Below are positions 56,237-64,000 of a DNA stretch of 64,000 nucleotides, piece by piece; positions within the stretch are counted from its first letter, which is position 1; every line of letters starts with the position of its first letter. This DNA comes from Spiribacter sp. 1M189 (GTDB taxonomy: Bacteria > Pseudomonadota > Gammaproteobacteria > Nitrococcales > Nitrococcaceae). The notes beneath the pieces are model-generated. The model did no database searches. It was given only the letters and a program-made list of their open reading frames with translations, and was not told where the DNA came from. Where the stretch lies: positions 1,364,001 through 1,428,000 of the forward strand of contig NZ_JBAKFF010000001.1 of assembly GCF_040838345.1 (NCBI RefSeq), given 5' to 3'. A program made the position numbers and the translations under genes.

Positions 56237-57535
56237 ATGGCCGACAAAACCGTCACCATCACCGATAACGCGACCGGAAAGCAGTCTGAAATGCCGGTCC
56301 GCGAGGGCACACATGGGCCCGACCTGATCGACATTCGCTCACTGCAGGGCGATCTGGGCTACTTCACATACGACCCCGGTTATAGCTCCACGGGCAGCTG
56401 CCAGAGTGACATCACTTTCATCGACGGCGATCAGGGCGTTCTGCTCTACCGTGGTTATCCCATCGAACAGCTCGCCGAGCAGAGCTCGTTCCTCGAGGTC
56501 TCGCGCCTGCTGATCCATGGTGATCTGCCGAACAAGGCCGAACTCGAGGCTTTCGAGGAGGCCATCACGCGGCACACGATGGTGAACGAAAGCCTGCGGA
56601 TCTTCTTCAACGGCTTTCACTACGACGCCCACCCGATGGCTATGCTCACCGGTGTTGTCGGCTCGCTGTCGGCGTTCTATCACGACACCATCGATATCAA
56701 TGATCCTGAGAATCGCCTGCTCTGCGCGCACCGGATCATCGCCAAGATGCCGACCATTGCCGCGGCAGCATTCAAGCACATGGTGGGTGAGCCGTTCGTG
56801 CACCCGCTCAACCGCCTCTCCTACACCGGTAATCTGCTGAACATGCTGTTCGCCCGGCCCAGCGAGGATTTCGAGATCAATCCGGTGGCCGAACGCGCCC
56901 TGGATCAGCTGCTGATCCTGCACGCTGATCATGAGCAGAACGCCAGCACCTCCACGGTCCGTCTGGCAGGCAGCACCGGGACGAACCCGTTTGCGGCCAT
57001 TGCATCCGGCTGTGCCGCACTCTGGGGCCCTGCACACGGCGGCGCCAACGAGGCGGTTCTGCGGATGCTCAGCGAGATCGGTACGGTCGAGCAGGTACCG
57101 AAATTCATTGAGAAGGCCAAGGATAAGAACGATCCATTCCGCCTCATGGGCTTCGGGCACCGCGTTTACAAGAACTACGATCCCCGTGCCACCATCATCC
57201 GCAAGACCTGTCATGAGGTGCTGGACGAGTTAGGCGTTGCCAATGATCCGCAACTCGAACTGGCCATGAAGCTCGAAGAGATCGCCCTGGCCGATGATTA
57301 TTTCGTGGAGCGAAAGCTCTACCCCAACGTCGACTTCTACTCGGGCATCATCTATCGGGCGCTCGGCATTCCGACCGAGTTCTTCACGGTACTGTTCGCC
57401 ATCGGCCGCACGCCGGGCTGGATCGCGCAGTGGATGGAGATGCTCTCCGATCCGGAGCAGCGCATCGGCCGCCCACGCCAGCTTTATACCGGCGCCGCAC
57501 GGCGCGACTACGTGCCACTCCACCGCCGCCGCTGA
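56237..57535 (+). CDS. gltA: Citrate synthase
   Basis: Condenses acetyl-CoA and oxaloacetate, entering the TCA cycle. 432 residues, the longer hexameric gammaproteobacterial type. Catalytic residues lie in [10 protein letters not shown][16 protein letters not shown], [25 protein letters not shown] and VDFYSG. AGGAG stands 8 bases before the ATG at 56237. It starts 80 bases after rpmE2 and is convergent with the next gene, 9 bp between stops. Confidence 0.96.
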   Translation: MADKTVTITDNATGKQSEMPVREGTHGPDLIDIRSLQGDLGYFTYDPGYSSTGSCQSDITFIDGDQGVLLYRGYPIEQLAEQSSFLEVSRLLIHGDLPNKAELEAFEEAITRHTMVNESLRIFFNGFHYDAHPMAMLTGVVGSLSAFYHDTIDINDPENRLLCAHRIIAKMPTIAAAAFKHMVGEPFVHPLNRLSYTGNLLNMLFARPSEDFEINPVAERALDQLLILHADHEQNASTSTVRLAGSTGTNPFAAIASGCAALWGPAHGGANEAVLRMLSEIGTVEQVPKFIEKAKDKNDPFRLMGFGHRVYKNYDPRATIIRKTCHEVLDELGVANDPQLELAMKLEEIALADDYFVERKLYPNVDFYSGIIYRALGIPTEFFTVLFAIGRTPGWIAQWMEMLSDPEQRIGRPRQLYTGAARRDYVPLHRRR

Positions 57536-57544
57536 TAAGCCGGT

Positions 57545-58162
57545 TCAGGCGCTGGCGCCCTCGGCGACCAGCGCCTCCACCTCTGCCCTTCCCGCCCGTT
57601 GCATGGGACGTCCGTCCACCGGACTGCGGGGTGGATGGTGCCGGTCCCGGCCAGTAAACACCGCCAGTTTTACCGGCGTATCCCCGGCCATGAAGTGGTG
57701 CACCGGCACGAACTCGTATTCATCATCAAACCGAAGGCGCTTTTCCTCGGTATCGAAGGGGATATCGTGATCCATCAGGAAAAACACGACATCCTCCGGT
57801 GTCTCCGCGAAGCAGTGGAGCTCGACCGCACTATCCAGACCCGCCGTACCATCCAGTACCTGCCCGACGAGACGGGGTCGGAATGCCGCGAAGAACTCCA
57901 TGGCCTCCAGGGCCGCTCGACGCAGCGACTGGAGCGCCGACTGCTGACGATCGCCACCGAAGAGGCGCTGATAGTCCTGTAGCGCGGCCTGGATCTCGCG
58001 GTTCTGGGGCAGATTCGTCGTCCGGGGCGCATTGAGCTGGAGTGCCGCCTTGCGCTTGGCCTGGGAGAAATCCCGGATGCCCTCCACCGCCATGATGCGC
58101 GCCGCCTCCTGGACCAATCGCTCGCGCATCCGTGCGTCACGGCTTGCCTTTCCCCTTGCCAT
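57545..58162 (-). CDS. Conserved protein of unknown function
   Basis: 205 residues. The helical N terminus (ERLVQEAARIMAVEGIRDFS, then AKRKAALQL and LPQNREIQAAL) is followed by a domain with RPRLVGQVLDGTAGLDS, which resembles a nucleotidyltransferase-like strand-turn, and SPVDGRPMQRA near the end. Similar proteins are common in proteobacteria, but I know no function. It begins 17 bases after the end of mrcA on the same strand. Confidence 0.72.
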   Translation of the reverse strand: MARGKASRDARMRERLVQEAARIMAVEGIRDFSQAKRKAALQLNAPRTTNLPQNREIQAALQDYQRLFGGDRQQSALQSLRRAALEAMEFFAAFRPRLVGQVLDGTAGLDSAVELHCFAETPEDVVFFLMDHDIPFDTEEKRLRFDDEYEFVPVHHFMAGDTPVKLAVFTGRDRHHPPRSPVDGRPMQRAGRAEVEALVAEGASA

Positions 58163-58179
58163 TGGAAAATGTCCCCCGT

Positions 58180-60585
58180 TCAGAAAATCGGTTGCTCGCT
58201 CGAGGCGCCGCCTCCGTCCACCCGACTGCTGTCCGCCGAGGCATTGCTACTGGGCAGATTGGCTTCCCGGAAGGTCTCAAAAATGGCACCCGGCGTATCC
58301 GCGCCGGCAAGCTCTCCACTCTCCGGGTCAATTCGCACCGTCACCAGCCCGTCCGGTCGCGGCCATTCCGACTCGGGCCGACTCTCCAGCGCCGCGCCCA
58401 TGAAATCCGTCCAGATCGGCAAAGCGGCCCGGCCGCCCGTTTCATAACGGCCCAACGTCTGTAACTCGTCGAAGCCCACCCAGGCGGTCACCACCAGATC
58501 GCCGTTGAAACCCGAGAACCAGGCATCCCGCTGCTCGTTGGTGGTGCCGGTCTTGCCGCCCAGATCGCTCCGGCCCAAGGCGCGCGCGGCACGGGCTGTC
58601 CCCTCCTGAACCACGTTCTGCAGCATGGAGCGCATCAGCCAGGCGTTCTCGGCACTGATCGCCCGCTCGGCGGGCCGGGCCGCGGGGCGTCGGGGCCCCT
58701 CCGGGCCCGGTTCGGGCGGCTCAATGGCCTCGGCGGTCACGGCACGCGCCGGCCAGCTTTCGTAAACCACGATCCCATCGCCGTCCACGGCGCGCTCGAT
58801 GTAGTAAGGGTTGACCCGGTATCCCCCGTTGGCAAACACGGCATAGGCCTGAGCGAGCTCCAGCGGCGTCACCTCCGCGGCGCCGAGCGCCAGGGACAGA
58901 TTAGGTGCCAGACGGTCGGCGGGAATCCCGAACTGCTCGATGTGATCAATAGCGGTTCGCACGCCCACCTGGCGTAGCAGCCGGATGGACACCAGATTGC
59001 GGGAGTAGGTCAGGGCCTCGCGCAGCCGGGTCGGCCCGAAGATCCGTCCGCTGTAGTTCTCCGGCCGCCAGACATCCTCAAGCGAGGCATCCTCGAACAC
59101 CACCGGGGCGTCGTTGACGAGGGTTGCAGGCGTAAAGCCATTGGCCAGCGCCGCGGAGTAGATCAGCGGCTTGAACGCCGATCCGGGCTGCCGGGCTGCC
59201 TGCGTAACCCGGTTGAACTTGCTCAGCGAGAAGTCATACCCCCCCACCAGCGCCTCGATGCGGCCATCATCCGGACTCAAAGCCACCAGGCCGGCCTGGG
59301 GCTCGGGCAGCTGTGCCAGCCGCCACTCCCCGTCACTGCGCCGGAGGTAGACCACATCGCCGGCCACCAGAATATCGGCCGCCTGCTCGGGCTGCGGCCC
59401 CATGGCGTTACGACCCAGCTGGGGACGGGCCCATTCGATGCCCTGCCAGCCCAGCTCCAGCGTTGAACCATCAGCGGTGACCAGCGTCGCGGAGCGCTCG
59501 TCAAGCGCCGTCACGACGGCGACCTCCAGATCGCCGGGCGTGTTGAAGTCGGACAGGCGTTCCGCCAGCACCGCGCGTTCACCCTCGAGCAGGGCGGGGT
59601 CGAGTTGCGTCAGCGGACCGCGGTATCCGTGCCGTTCATCGTAACCATGCAACCCTAGCCGCAACGCGTCACGCGCCTGATGCTGTCGTTCCGCCGAAAT
59701 GGTCGTGTAGATCTCGTAGCCGCTCGTGTAGGCGGCCTCGGCACCATACCGCGCCACCGCCCAGGACCGTGCCATCTCGGCGATGAAGGGGGCGTTCACA
59801 CTGCGACGCCGACGATGACGCTCCGCGGTAATCGGAGCGGCCATGGCCTGTTCATAACTGGCCTTATCGATGAAGCCGCTATCGAGCATGCGTCCGAGTA
59901 CATAGGCTCGCCGCTGCAGTGCGCGCTCGGGGTCGGCCAGCGGGTTCCAGGCGGAGGGTGCCTTGGGTAGACCGGCAATCATCGCCTGCTGGGCCAGGGT
60001 GAGTTCCTGCAGGGGCCGGCCGTAGTAGACCTCAGCCGCGGCCGCTACGCCGTAGGCACGCTGGCCGAGATAAATCTTGTTGAGATAGAGCTCGAGAATC
60101 TTGTCCTTCTCGAACTGGCGCTCGATACGCAGGGCGAGGAGGATTTCCCGGAGTTTACGCAGATAGGTCCGCTCGGAACTGAGAAAGAGGTTCCGTGCCA
60201 GCTGCATGGTGATGGTGCTGCCACCCGGCCCCTTTTCGCCAGTGCGAACCAGGTACCAGACCGCCCTCGCAAGGCCTTGATAATCTACTCCCGGATGCTG
60301 ACGGAAGCGCTGATCCTCAGCGGCGATAAAGGCCTGCTGCAGACTGGCGGGCACCGCCGAGAGGGTCACCGGAGTACGCCGCATCTCGCCGAATTCATCG
60401 ATCAACTCGCCATCGGTCGTGTAGACCCGAAGCGGGACCTGCAGCTCGACGTTGCGAACGGCCTCGACGCTCGGCAGACCGGGGGCGAGCACGATGTAGG
60501 AGACGACCAGTCCGCCGACGGCAAGGAGGCCAAGCGCCGCGAGGCCGGCTAATGTCTGCAGGGAGCGCCTGATGATGCGTGACAT
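58180..60585 (-). CDS. mrcA: Penicillin-binding protein 1A
   Basis: Class A PBP that polymerises and crosslinks peptidoglycan outside the inner membrane. 801 residues: membrane anchor (about 8-32), GT51 transglycosylase domain with EDQRFRQHPGVD and GGSTITMQLARNLF, an OB-like insert, and the transpeptidase domain with PGSAFKPL (active Ser near residue 470), SRN and GKTGTTN near 678. Start at 60585 by homology. TATACT at 60626-60621 may be its -10. It is divergent from pilM, the usual arrangement. Confidence 0.95.
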   Translation of the reverse strand: MSRIIRRSLQTLAGLAALGLLAVGGLVVSYIVLAPGLPSVEAVRNVELQVPLRVYTTDGELIDEFGEMRRTPVTLSAVPASLQQAFIAAEDQRFRQHPGVDYQGLARAVWYLVRTGEKGPGGSTITMQLARNLFLSSERTYLRKLREILLALRIERQFEKDKILELYLNKIYLGQRAYGVAAAAEVYYGRPLQELTLAQQAMIAGLPKAPSAWNPLADPERALQRRAYVLGRMLDSGFIDKASYEQAMAAPITAERHRRRRSVNAPFIAEMARSWAVARYGAEAAYTSGYEIYTTISAERQHQARDALRLGLHGYDERHGYRGPLTQLDPALLEGERAVLAERLSDFNTPGDLEVAVVTALDERSATLVTADGSTLELGWQGIEWARPQLGRNAMGPQPEQAADILVAGDVVYLRRSDGEWRLAQLPEPQAGLVALSPDDGRIEALVGGYDFSLSKFNRVTQAARQPGSAFKPLIYSAALANGFTPATLVNDAPVVFEDASLEDVWRPENYSGRIFGPTRLREALTYSRNLVSIRLLRQVGVRTAIDHIEQFGIPADRLAPNLSLALGAAEVTPLELAQAYAVFANGGYRVNPYYIERAVDGDGIVVYESWPARAVTAEAIEPPEPGPEGPRRPAARPAERAISAENAWLMRSMLQNVVQEGTARAARALGRSDLGGKTGTTNEQRDAWFSGFNGDLVVTAWVGFDELQTLGRYETGGRAALPIWTDFMGAALESRPESEWPRPDGLVTVRIDPESGELAGADTPGAIFETFREANLPSSNASADSSRVDGGGASSEQPIF

Positions 60586-60677
60586 GAAACCCCATAAGTG
60601 CAGGGACGCTGTCCTTACCGAGTATAGCACCGGGCGACGGGAGTTCCGCATGCGACGAAATTCGGACTTCTGACGCC

Positions 60678-61610
60678 ATGTTCGGTCCGATAAGACGAGA
60701 CCGGACGATACTGGGCGTCGACATCGGAACCACCGCCATCAAGGTGGCCGCCGTGCATTTCCGGGAAATGACACCCAATCTCAGCGGGTTTGCCATCGAG
60801 ACCCGCCCGGCCGGCGCTGAGGCCTCGAGCGAGCTGATCCGCAGGGCGGTCGCTGCCAGTGCCCCGCATGGACGCATCGCCGCCACCGCCGTTCCGGCCG
60901 AGGCGGCCATCACCCGGGTGATTGAGCTTCCCCACGGCCTTGATGAGAATGCGTTGCGCGCCCGCGTCTGCCTCGATATCGAGGACTCCCTCAGACAGCC
61001 CTGCGATGGAGTCGCCCACGATTTTCGAACATTAGACGACGGCGAGAGCGGGGATAAACAATCGGTACTCGTGGTCGCGACACGCCGCGACGAGCTGCAG
61101 ACCCGCCGGCAATTGCTTGAGGCCAGTGGACTGCGTTGCCGGCTGATTGATATCGATACCCATGCCCTGACCAGGGCAGCCCTGGCAGATGCCCGACTCC
61201 GCCCGCCGGACGCCAGCCACCCGACGGCGTTGCTCGACCTCGGCAGCCGTCTTCGCCTGACGGTGTTCGAGGGCCGGCGGATCCTCTATCAGCAGGACCA
61301 TGGCATCAAAGCCGACGCCGGCACCGGTGAACGCCTGCAGGTCATCGAGCGCGCCTTCGCGGTGCATCACGGCAGCCAGGAATCGCGGATGCCGGCTGCC
61401 ATCGCCCTCGCCGGAGGCGGCTCGGACCAGCAACTTGCCGAGACCCTCAGCGAGCAGTTCGACATCCCGGCCTACTGCGTTGACCCGCGTCCGGCAGTCG
61501 GTGTCGATGGAACGCTCGGCAATGACAGGCTCACCGCCCGGCTGCCCCGTCTGCTGACCGCCATCGGCCTTGCGCTGCATGCCGGAGATCGCAATGCCCA
61601 TTGGCGTTAA
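60678..61610 (+). CDS. pilM: Type IV pilus assembly protein PilM, short form
   Basis: Actin-like cytosolic ATPase of the pilus alignment complex that binds the PilN N terminus. 310 residues, against about 350 in Pseudomonas. ILGVDIGTTAIKVAAV is the first phosphate loop, ALLDLGSRLRLTVF the second, and ALAGGGSDQQ the adenosine motif. The region after residue 95 is shortened and VDIDTHAL-type text is kept as LIDIDTHAL. It overlaps pilN by 17 bases. Confidence 0.88.
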   Translation: MFGPIRRDRTILGVDIGTTAIKVAAVHFREMTPNLSGFAIETRPAGAEASSELIRRAVAASAPHGRIAATAVPAEAAITRVIELPHGLDENALRARVCLDIEDSLRQPCDGVAHDFRTLDDGESGDKQSVLVVATRRDELQTRRQLLEASGLRCRLIDIDTHALTRAALADARLRPPDASHPTALLDLGSRLRLTVFEGRRILYQQDHGIKADAGTGERLQVIERAFAVHHGSQESRMPAAIALAGGGSDQQLAETLSEQFDIPAYCVDPRPAVGVDGTLGNDRLTARLPRLLTAIGLALHAGDRNAHWR

Positions 61611-62178
61611 CCTGCTGCCCTGGCGTACCGAGCGCGACCGGCGCGAACGACGCCGGATGGGGTTGGCGATGCCGACCGCTACCTTGATCGGCCTGGGCAT
61701 CATGCTGACCGCCGCCGTGATCGCGCAGGAAATGCGCCAGGAACTGCTGGACGCCAACAGGCAGGTGCGCCATCAGATCAAAGCGCTGGCAGACCGGCGG
61801 GCTGCCACTGAGCAGCTGGAGCGGACCCACAAGGTTCTGAGCCAGCGCATGACGGCCATGGAAGCGCTCCTGGAAGGCCGGACCCGAGCCCTTGATGAAC
61901 TTGCGGGTCTGACCAAGGCACTGCCCACAGACGTGCGTCTCGTGCGCATTGAGCGTGGTGCGGAGCGCATGGTGATCGAGGGTGTTGCCCCCCAGGCCGC
62001 CTCGGTCTCAGCGCTGGTCACGGCACTTCGGGCGTCACCGCGGTTTCCGGACCTGCGATTCGAGCGCCTCGGCACCCGCGCTGCGCAGGGCGGGCACGGC
62101 GACCGTTTCCGCATCGTCGTTCGCAATGCGGTTGAGCGAACCGCGGAGGAACGCCGCGCACAGGGGGCGATGCAGTGA
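61594..62178 (+). CDS. pilN: Type IV pilus assembly protein PilN
   Basis: Bitopic inner membrane protein linking PilM to PilO. 194 residues. The cytosolic start MPIGVNLLPWRTERDRRERR holds the conserved INLLPWR-type PilM-binding motif; one helix follows (about 29-50), then a coiled coil (about 52-95) and a periplasmic ferredoxin-like domain (TDVRLVRIERGAERMVIEG). GGAG stands 5 bases before the ATG at 61594. It overlaps both neighbours. Confidence 0.9.
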   Translation: MPIGVNLLPWRTERDRRERRRMGLAMPTATLIGLGIMLTAAVIAQEMRQELLDANRQVRHQIKALADRRAATEQLERTHKVLSQRMTAMEALLEGRTRALDELAGLTKALPTDVRLVRIERGAERMVIEGVAPQAASVSALVTALRASPRFPDLRFERLGTRAAQGGHGDRFRIVVRNAVERTAEERRAQGAMQ

Positions 62179-63071
62179 ACGGTGGGGCATGGCGAGGTAT
62201 CACCCTCATGCTGCTGGTGGGCCTGATCGCCGGATGGTTCGCGATCCTTCAACCCGCAATGAGCGAACGACAGGGGGCAGAGAATGAGGCGGAACGGCTT
62301 GCATCCCGCCTCGCGGCCCATCGCGCCGCGGCGGCGCGACACGATGAATGGCGTGATCAGGTAGAGCGTCTCAACCGGCAAATCCATGCGCACCCGATGC
62401 GACTGCCCCCTGAAGCCGATCTCTCCGGGCTGCTGGACCATATTGCCGGCGTTGCCACGGCCAGCGGCACGCGACTGATCGGCGTGGAGCCGGCGAGCCC
62501 GATCACCACAGCGGATTATCGGCAGCGCACGCTGACGGTGCGCCTCGAAGGGGACTGGAACGGGCTGGTCAGCTTGCTGACAAGGCTTGGCCATGAGACT
62601 CGGGCCGTTACGATGAACCGCTTGACCCTGGCGCGCCAAAACTCCGACGCCGAGGGTCTGCCACTGACACTCACGTTGACCATCACCGGTTACTGGCAGA
62701 CCGGTGACGCCGACTCCCCGGCGACCGGAACCCATCCGATGGGCTGGGTGGCATCCGATCCAGTCACCGCCAACGATCAGCTCGCGGCCCTCGACCGCAA
62801 TCCGTTCCGATCCGGAGCCGTCACGCCGGGCAGCGCGGCTTACGGATTGAGCTACCTCGGCCGAATCGAGGTCGGCGACCGGGTCTGGGCGCTGCTCCGC
62901 GACGCCGACGGCACCATCCACTCCCGTCTGACCGGCGCCATCCTCCCTGGCGGCGGAAGGCTCGAGCGGGTGACGCCGGCCGCCATCATCGTGCACCACC
63001 CCAGCGGCGATGAAGACCAGGGCAAGTCGGTCGTCCGGCAGCGGATTGCACTCGATAACTCAGGAGGATGA
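62175..63071 (+). CDS. pilO-pilP: PilO-PilP fusion protein of the type IV pilus
   Basis: 298 residues combining two pilus proteins. Residues 1-175 are PilO: one helix (about 10-28), a coiled coil (about 30-75), and a ferredoxin-like domain around LRLPPEADLSGLLDHIA and VRLEGDWNGLVSLLT. Residues 209-298 match PilP (NPFRSG, LSYLGRIEVGDRVWALLRDADGTIHSR in part, GGRLERVTPAAIIVHH), which elsewhere is a separate lipoprotein. No stop or lipobox separates them, so the PilP domain is tethered by the PilO helix. Starts at GTG 62175 overlapping the pilN stop. Confidence 0.85.
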   Translation: MNGGAWRGITLMLLVGLIAGWFAILQPAMSERQGAENEAERLASRLAAHRAAAARHDEWRDQVERLNRQIHAHPMRLPPEADLSGLLDHIAGVATASGTRLIGVEPASPITTADYRQRTLTVRLEGDWNGLVSLLTRLGHETRAVTMNRLTLARQNSDAEGLPLTLTLTITGYWQTGDADSPATGTHPMGWVASDPVTANDQLAALDRNPFRSGAVTPGSAAYGLSYLGRIEVGDRVWALLRDADGTIHSRLTGAILPGGGRLERVTPAAIIVHHPSGDEDQGKSVVRQRIALDNSGG

Positions 63072-63073
63072 TC

Positions 63074-64000
63074 ATGCCGGCGGTCACCAACCGGTTGCGC
63101 CACCGCATCGCTGCCCTGATTCTGATGCTGGGCGCCATGGCAGCCCACGCGGCAGCGGATCCGCCGGCACCCGTGCGTCTGGATATCCGCGACATGACGC
63201 TGCCCGAGGTCATGAACCAGGTCCGGGCCGTGACCGGAGAAAACCCTTCCGTCCTGCAGAACGACGGCCAGTCGGACCGGCCACTTCCGGCCGACACCGA
63301 TGAGCCCGGCTTGCTGCCCACGGTCTTCCTGCCGGTGAAATACGCCACGGCAGCGGACCTGGCCGACCTGATCCAGGCGCCCCGGGTCCGCGTGGACAGT
63401 CGTACCAATACACTGATCGTGGGCGGCACCCAAAGCGATCTGGAACGCGCCCGCGCGCTGGTGGAGCGGCTGGATGTGCCGGTACGCCAGGTGCTGATCG
63501 AGGCTCGACTCGTCATTGCCAGCGAGGACTTCAGCGATGAGATCGGTGTTCAATTCCGTGCCTCACGGCGCAATCAGGCCGGTGACAGTGTGATCATCAG
63601 CGGCGGCACCCTCGACGAGGAAGGCCTGATGGTCGATCTGCCGGTGGGCAACGCGGCGGGCTCGGCGGGCCTCGCCATCGGCAAGGTCGGCAGCTATCTG
63701 CTGCAGCTAGAACTCTCGGCCATGGAGAGTGAGAACCGCGGCGAGATCATCTCCAGCCCGCGGGTCGTCACCGCCAGCAACCAGCAGGCCGAAATCAAGC
63801 AGGGTGTGCAGATTCCTTTCGAGCAGGCGACCTCCAGTGGCGCCACCAGCATCGCCTTTCGCGATGCGGTGCTTGGCCTGACGGTCACGCCGCAGATCAC
63901 GCCGGATGACCAGATTCAACTCGCTCTGGCGGTCAATCAGGACAGCCGCGGCGAGGAAACGCCTGAGGGCCCCGCCATCAACACTCAGTCCGTGCGCACT
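63074..64000 (+). CDS. pilQ: Type IV pilus secretin PilQ, compact N terminus (cut by window edge)
   Basis: Outer membrane secretin through which the pilus passes. 309 residues are visible, open to the end of the window. A signal peptide (about 1-27) is followed by a short STN-like piece (VRLDIRDMTLPEVMNQVRAVTG), a brief N1 domain (about 82-135, VRVDSRTNTLIVGGT) and the secretin core from VRQVLIEARLVIASEDF at 137. The AMIN domains usual in PilQ are absent, and the linker to N1 is short. AGGAGG at 63062-63067 gives ideal spacing for ATG 63074; an ATG at 63068 is too close. Confidence 0.9.
   Translation, partial: MPAVTNRLRHRIAALILMLGAMAAHAAADPPAPVRLDIRDMTLPEVMNQVRAVTGENPSVLQNDGQSDRPLPADTDEPGLLPTVFLPVKYATAADLADLIQAPRVRVDSRTNTLIVGGTQSDLERARALVERLDVPVRQVLIEARLVIASEDFSDEIGVQFRASRRNQAGDSVIISGGTLDEEGLMVDLPVGNAAGSAGLAIGKVGSYLLQLELSAMESENRGEIISSPRVVTASNQQAEIKQGVQIPFEQATSSGATSIAFRDAVLGLTVTPQITPDDQIQLALAVNQDSRGEETPEGPAINTQSVRT

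Noticed and set aside
61594-63074. PilO-PilP as a sequencing frameshift joining two genes
   Set aside because: The PilP-like part is in the same frame as PilO with no internal start, stop or ribosome site between them, and the junction reads through a plausible linker; a single indel would not produce this.

Overview
The window is a dense, GC-rich stretch of a gammaproteobacterial chromosome. Gene order matches blocks known from Pseudomonas and relatives: gshB-tonB-ruvX-pyrR-pyrB-pyrC', yggS-proC-yggT-metX-metW, gmk-rpoZ-spoT-ridA-recG-ubiC-ubiA, and mrcA divergent from pilMNOQ. Many genes overlap by 1 to 4 bases, and several convergent pairs share or abut their stop codons. Some customary neighbours are missing: no algH/yqgE in the pyr block, no pilT/pilU beside yggS, no cox11 in the cox block. 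I infer a streamlined member of the Ectothiorhodospiraceae type, possibly Spiribacter-like. This is inference from gene content and not a proven identification.

Layout. 1-5371 (minus): tkt, gap, pgk and pyk, a Calvin/glycolysis-type carbon module. 5502-8915 (plus): metK, an SAH riboswitch, ahcY and rsmE, the SAM cycle. 8933-14720: an MFS transporter, a 51-residue DUF5993-like protein, DsbB, a cyanide-insensitive-type bd oxidase (CydAB) and a CLC channel. 14762-20168: gshB, a TonB-like protein, ruvX, pyrR, pyrB, a metal-site-lacking dihydroorotase homologue and a PyrK-like flavoprotein fragment. 20169-20501: a gene-free gap with two related palindromic repeats in opposite orientation. 20502-25754: yggS, proC, yggT, metX, metW, a DUF4426 protein and a deacetylase. 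25976-35863: zapE, ilvD, sco, ctaG, sohB, tusA, lipA, a KefB-like antiporter and a universal stress protein.

35864-43543 holds the aa3 cytochrome oxidase genes: heme A synthesis (ctaB, ctaA), surf1, ctaE, a tiny membrane protein, ctaD, ctaC and a DUF2244 protein. Together with sco and caa3-type ctaG at 28.9-30.3 kb this makes one oxidase with its copper and heme assembly factors, in addition to the bd oxidase. 43637-52568 holds bioC, comF, ubiA, ubiC, recG, ridA, spoT, rpoZ and gmk. 52631-57535 holds rph, rdgB, hemW, a CPXCG protein, sirB2, a type-B L31 and gltA. 57545-64000 ends with a conserved unknown, mrcA and the type IV pilus genes pilM, pilN, a PilO-PilP fusion and a compact PilQ cut by the window edge.

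The points most worth following are the inverted pair of about 112-bp repeats at the place where pilT/pilU normally lies, the fused and shortened pilus alignment complex, the PyrC'/PyrK-like pair in the pyr operon, the 21-bp palindrome before tusA/lipA, and the DUF5993-DsbB-CydAB cluster. The SAH riboswitch is clear but is a known class. I saw no tRNA, rRNA, CRISPR array, insertion sequence or prophage.
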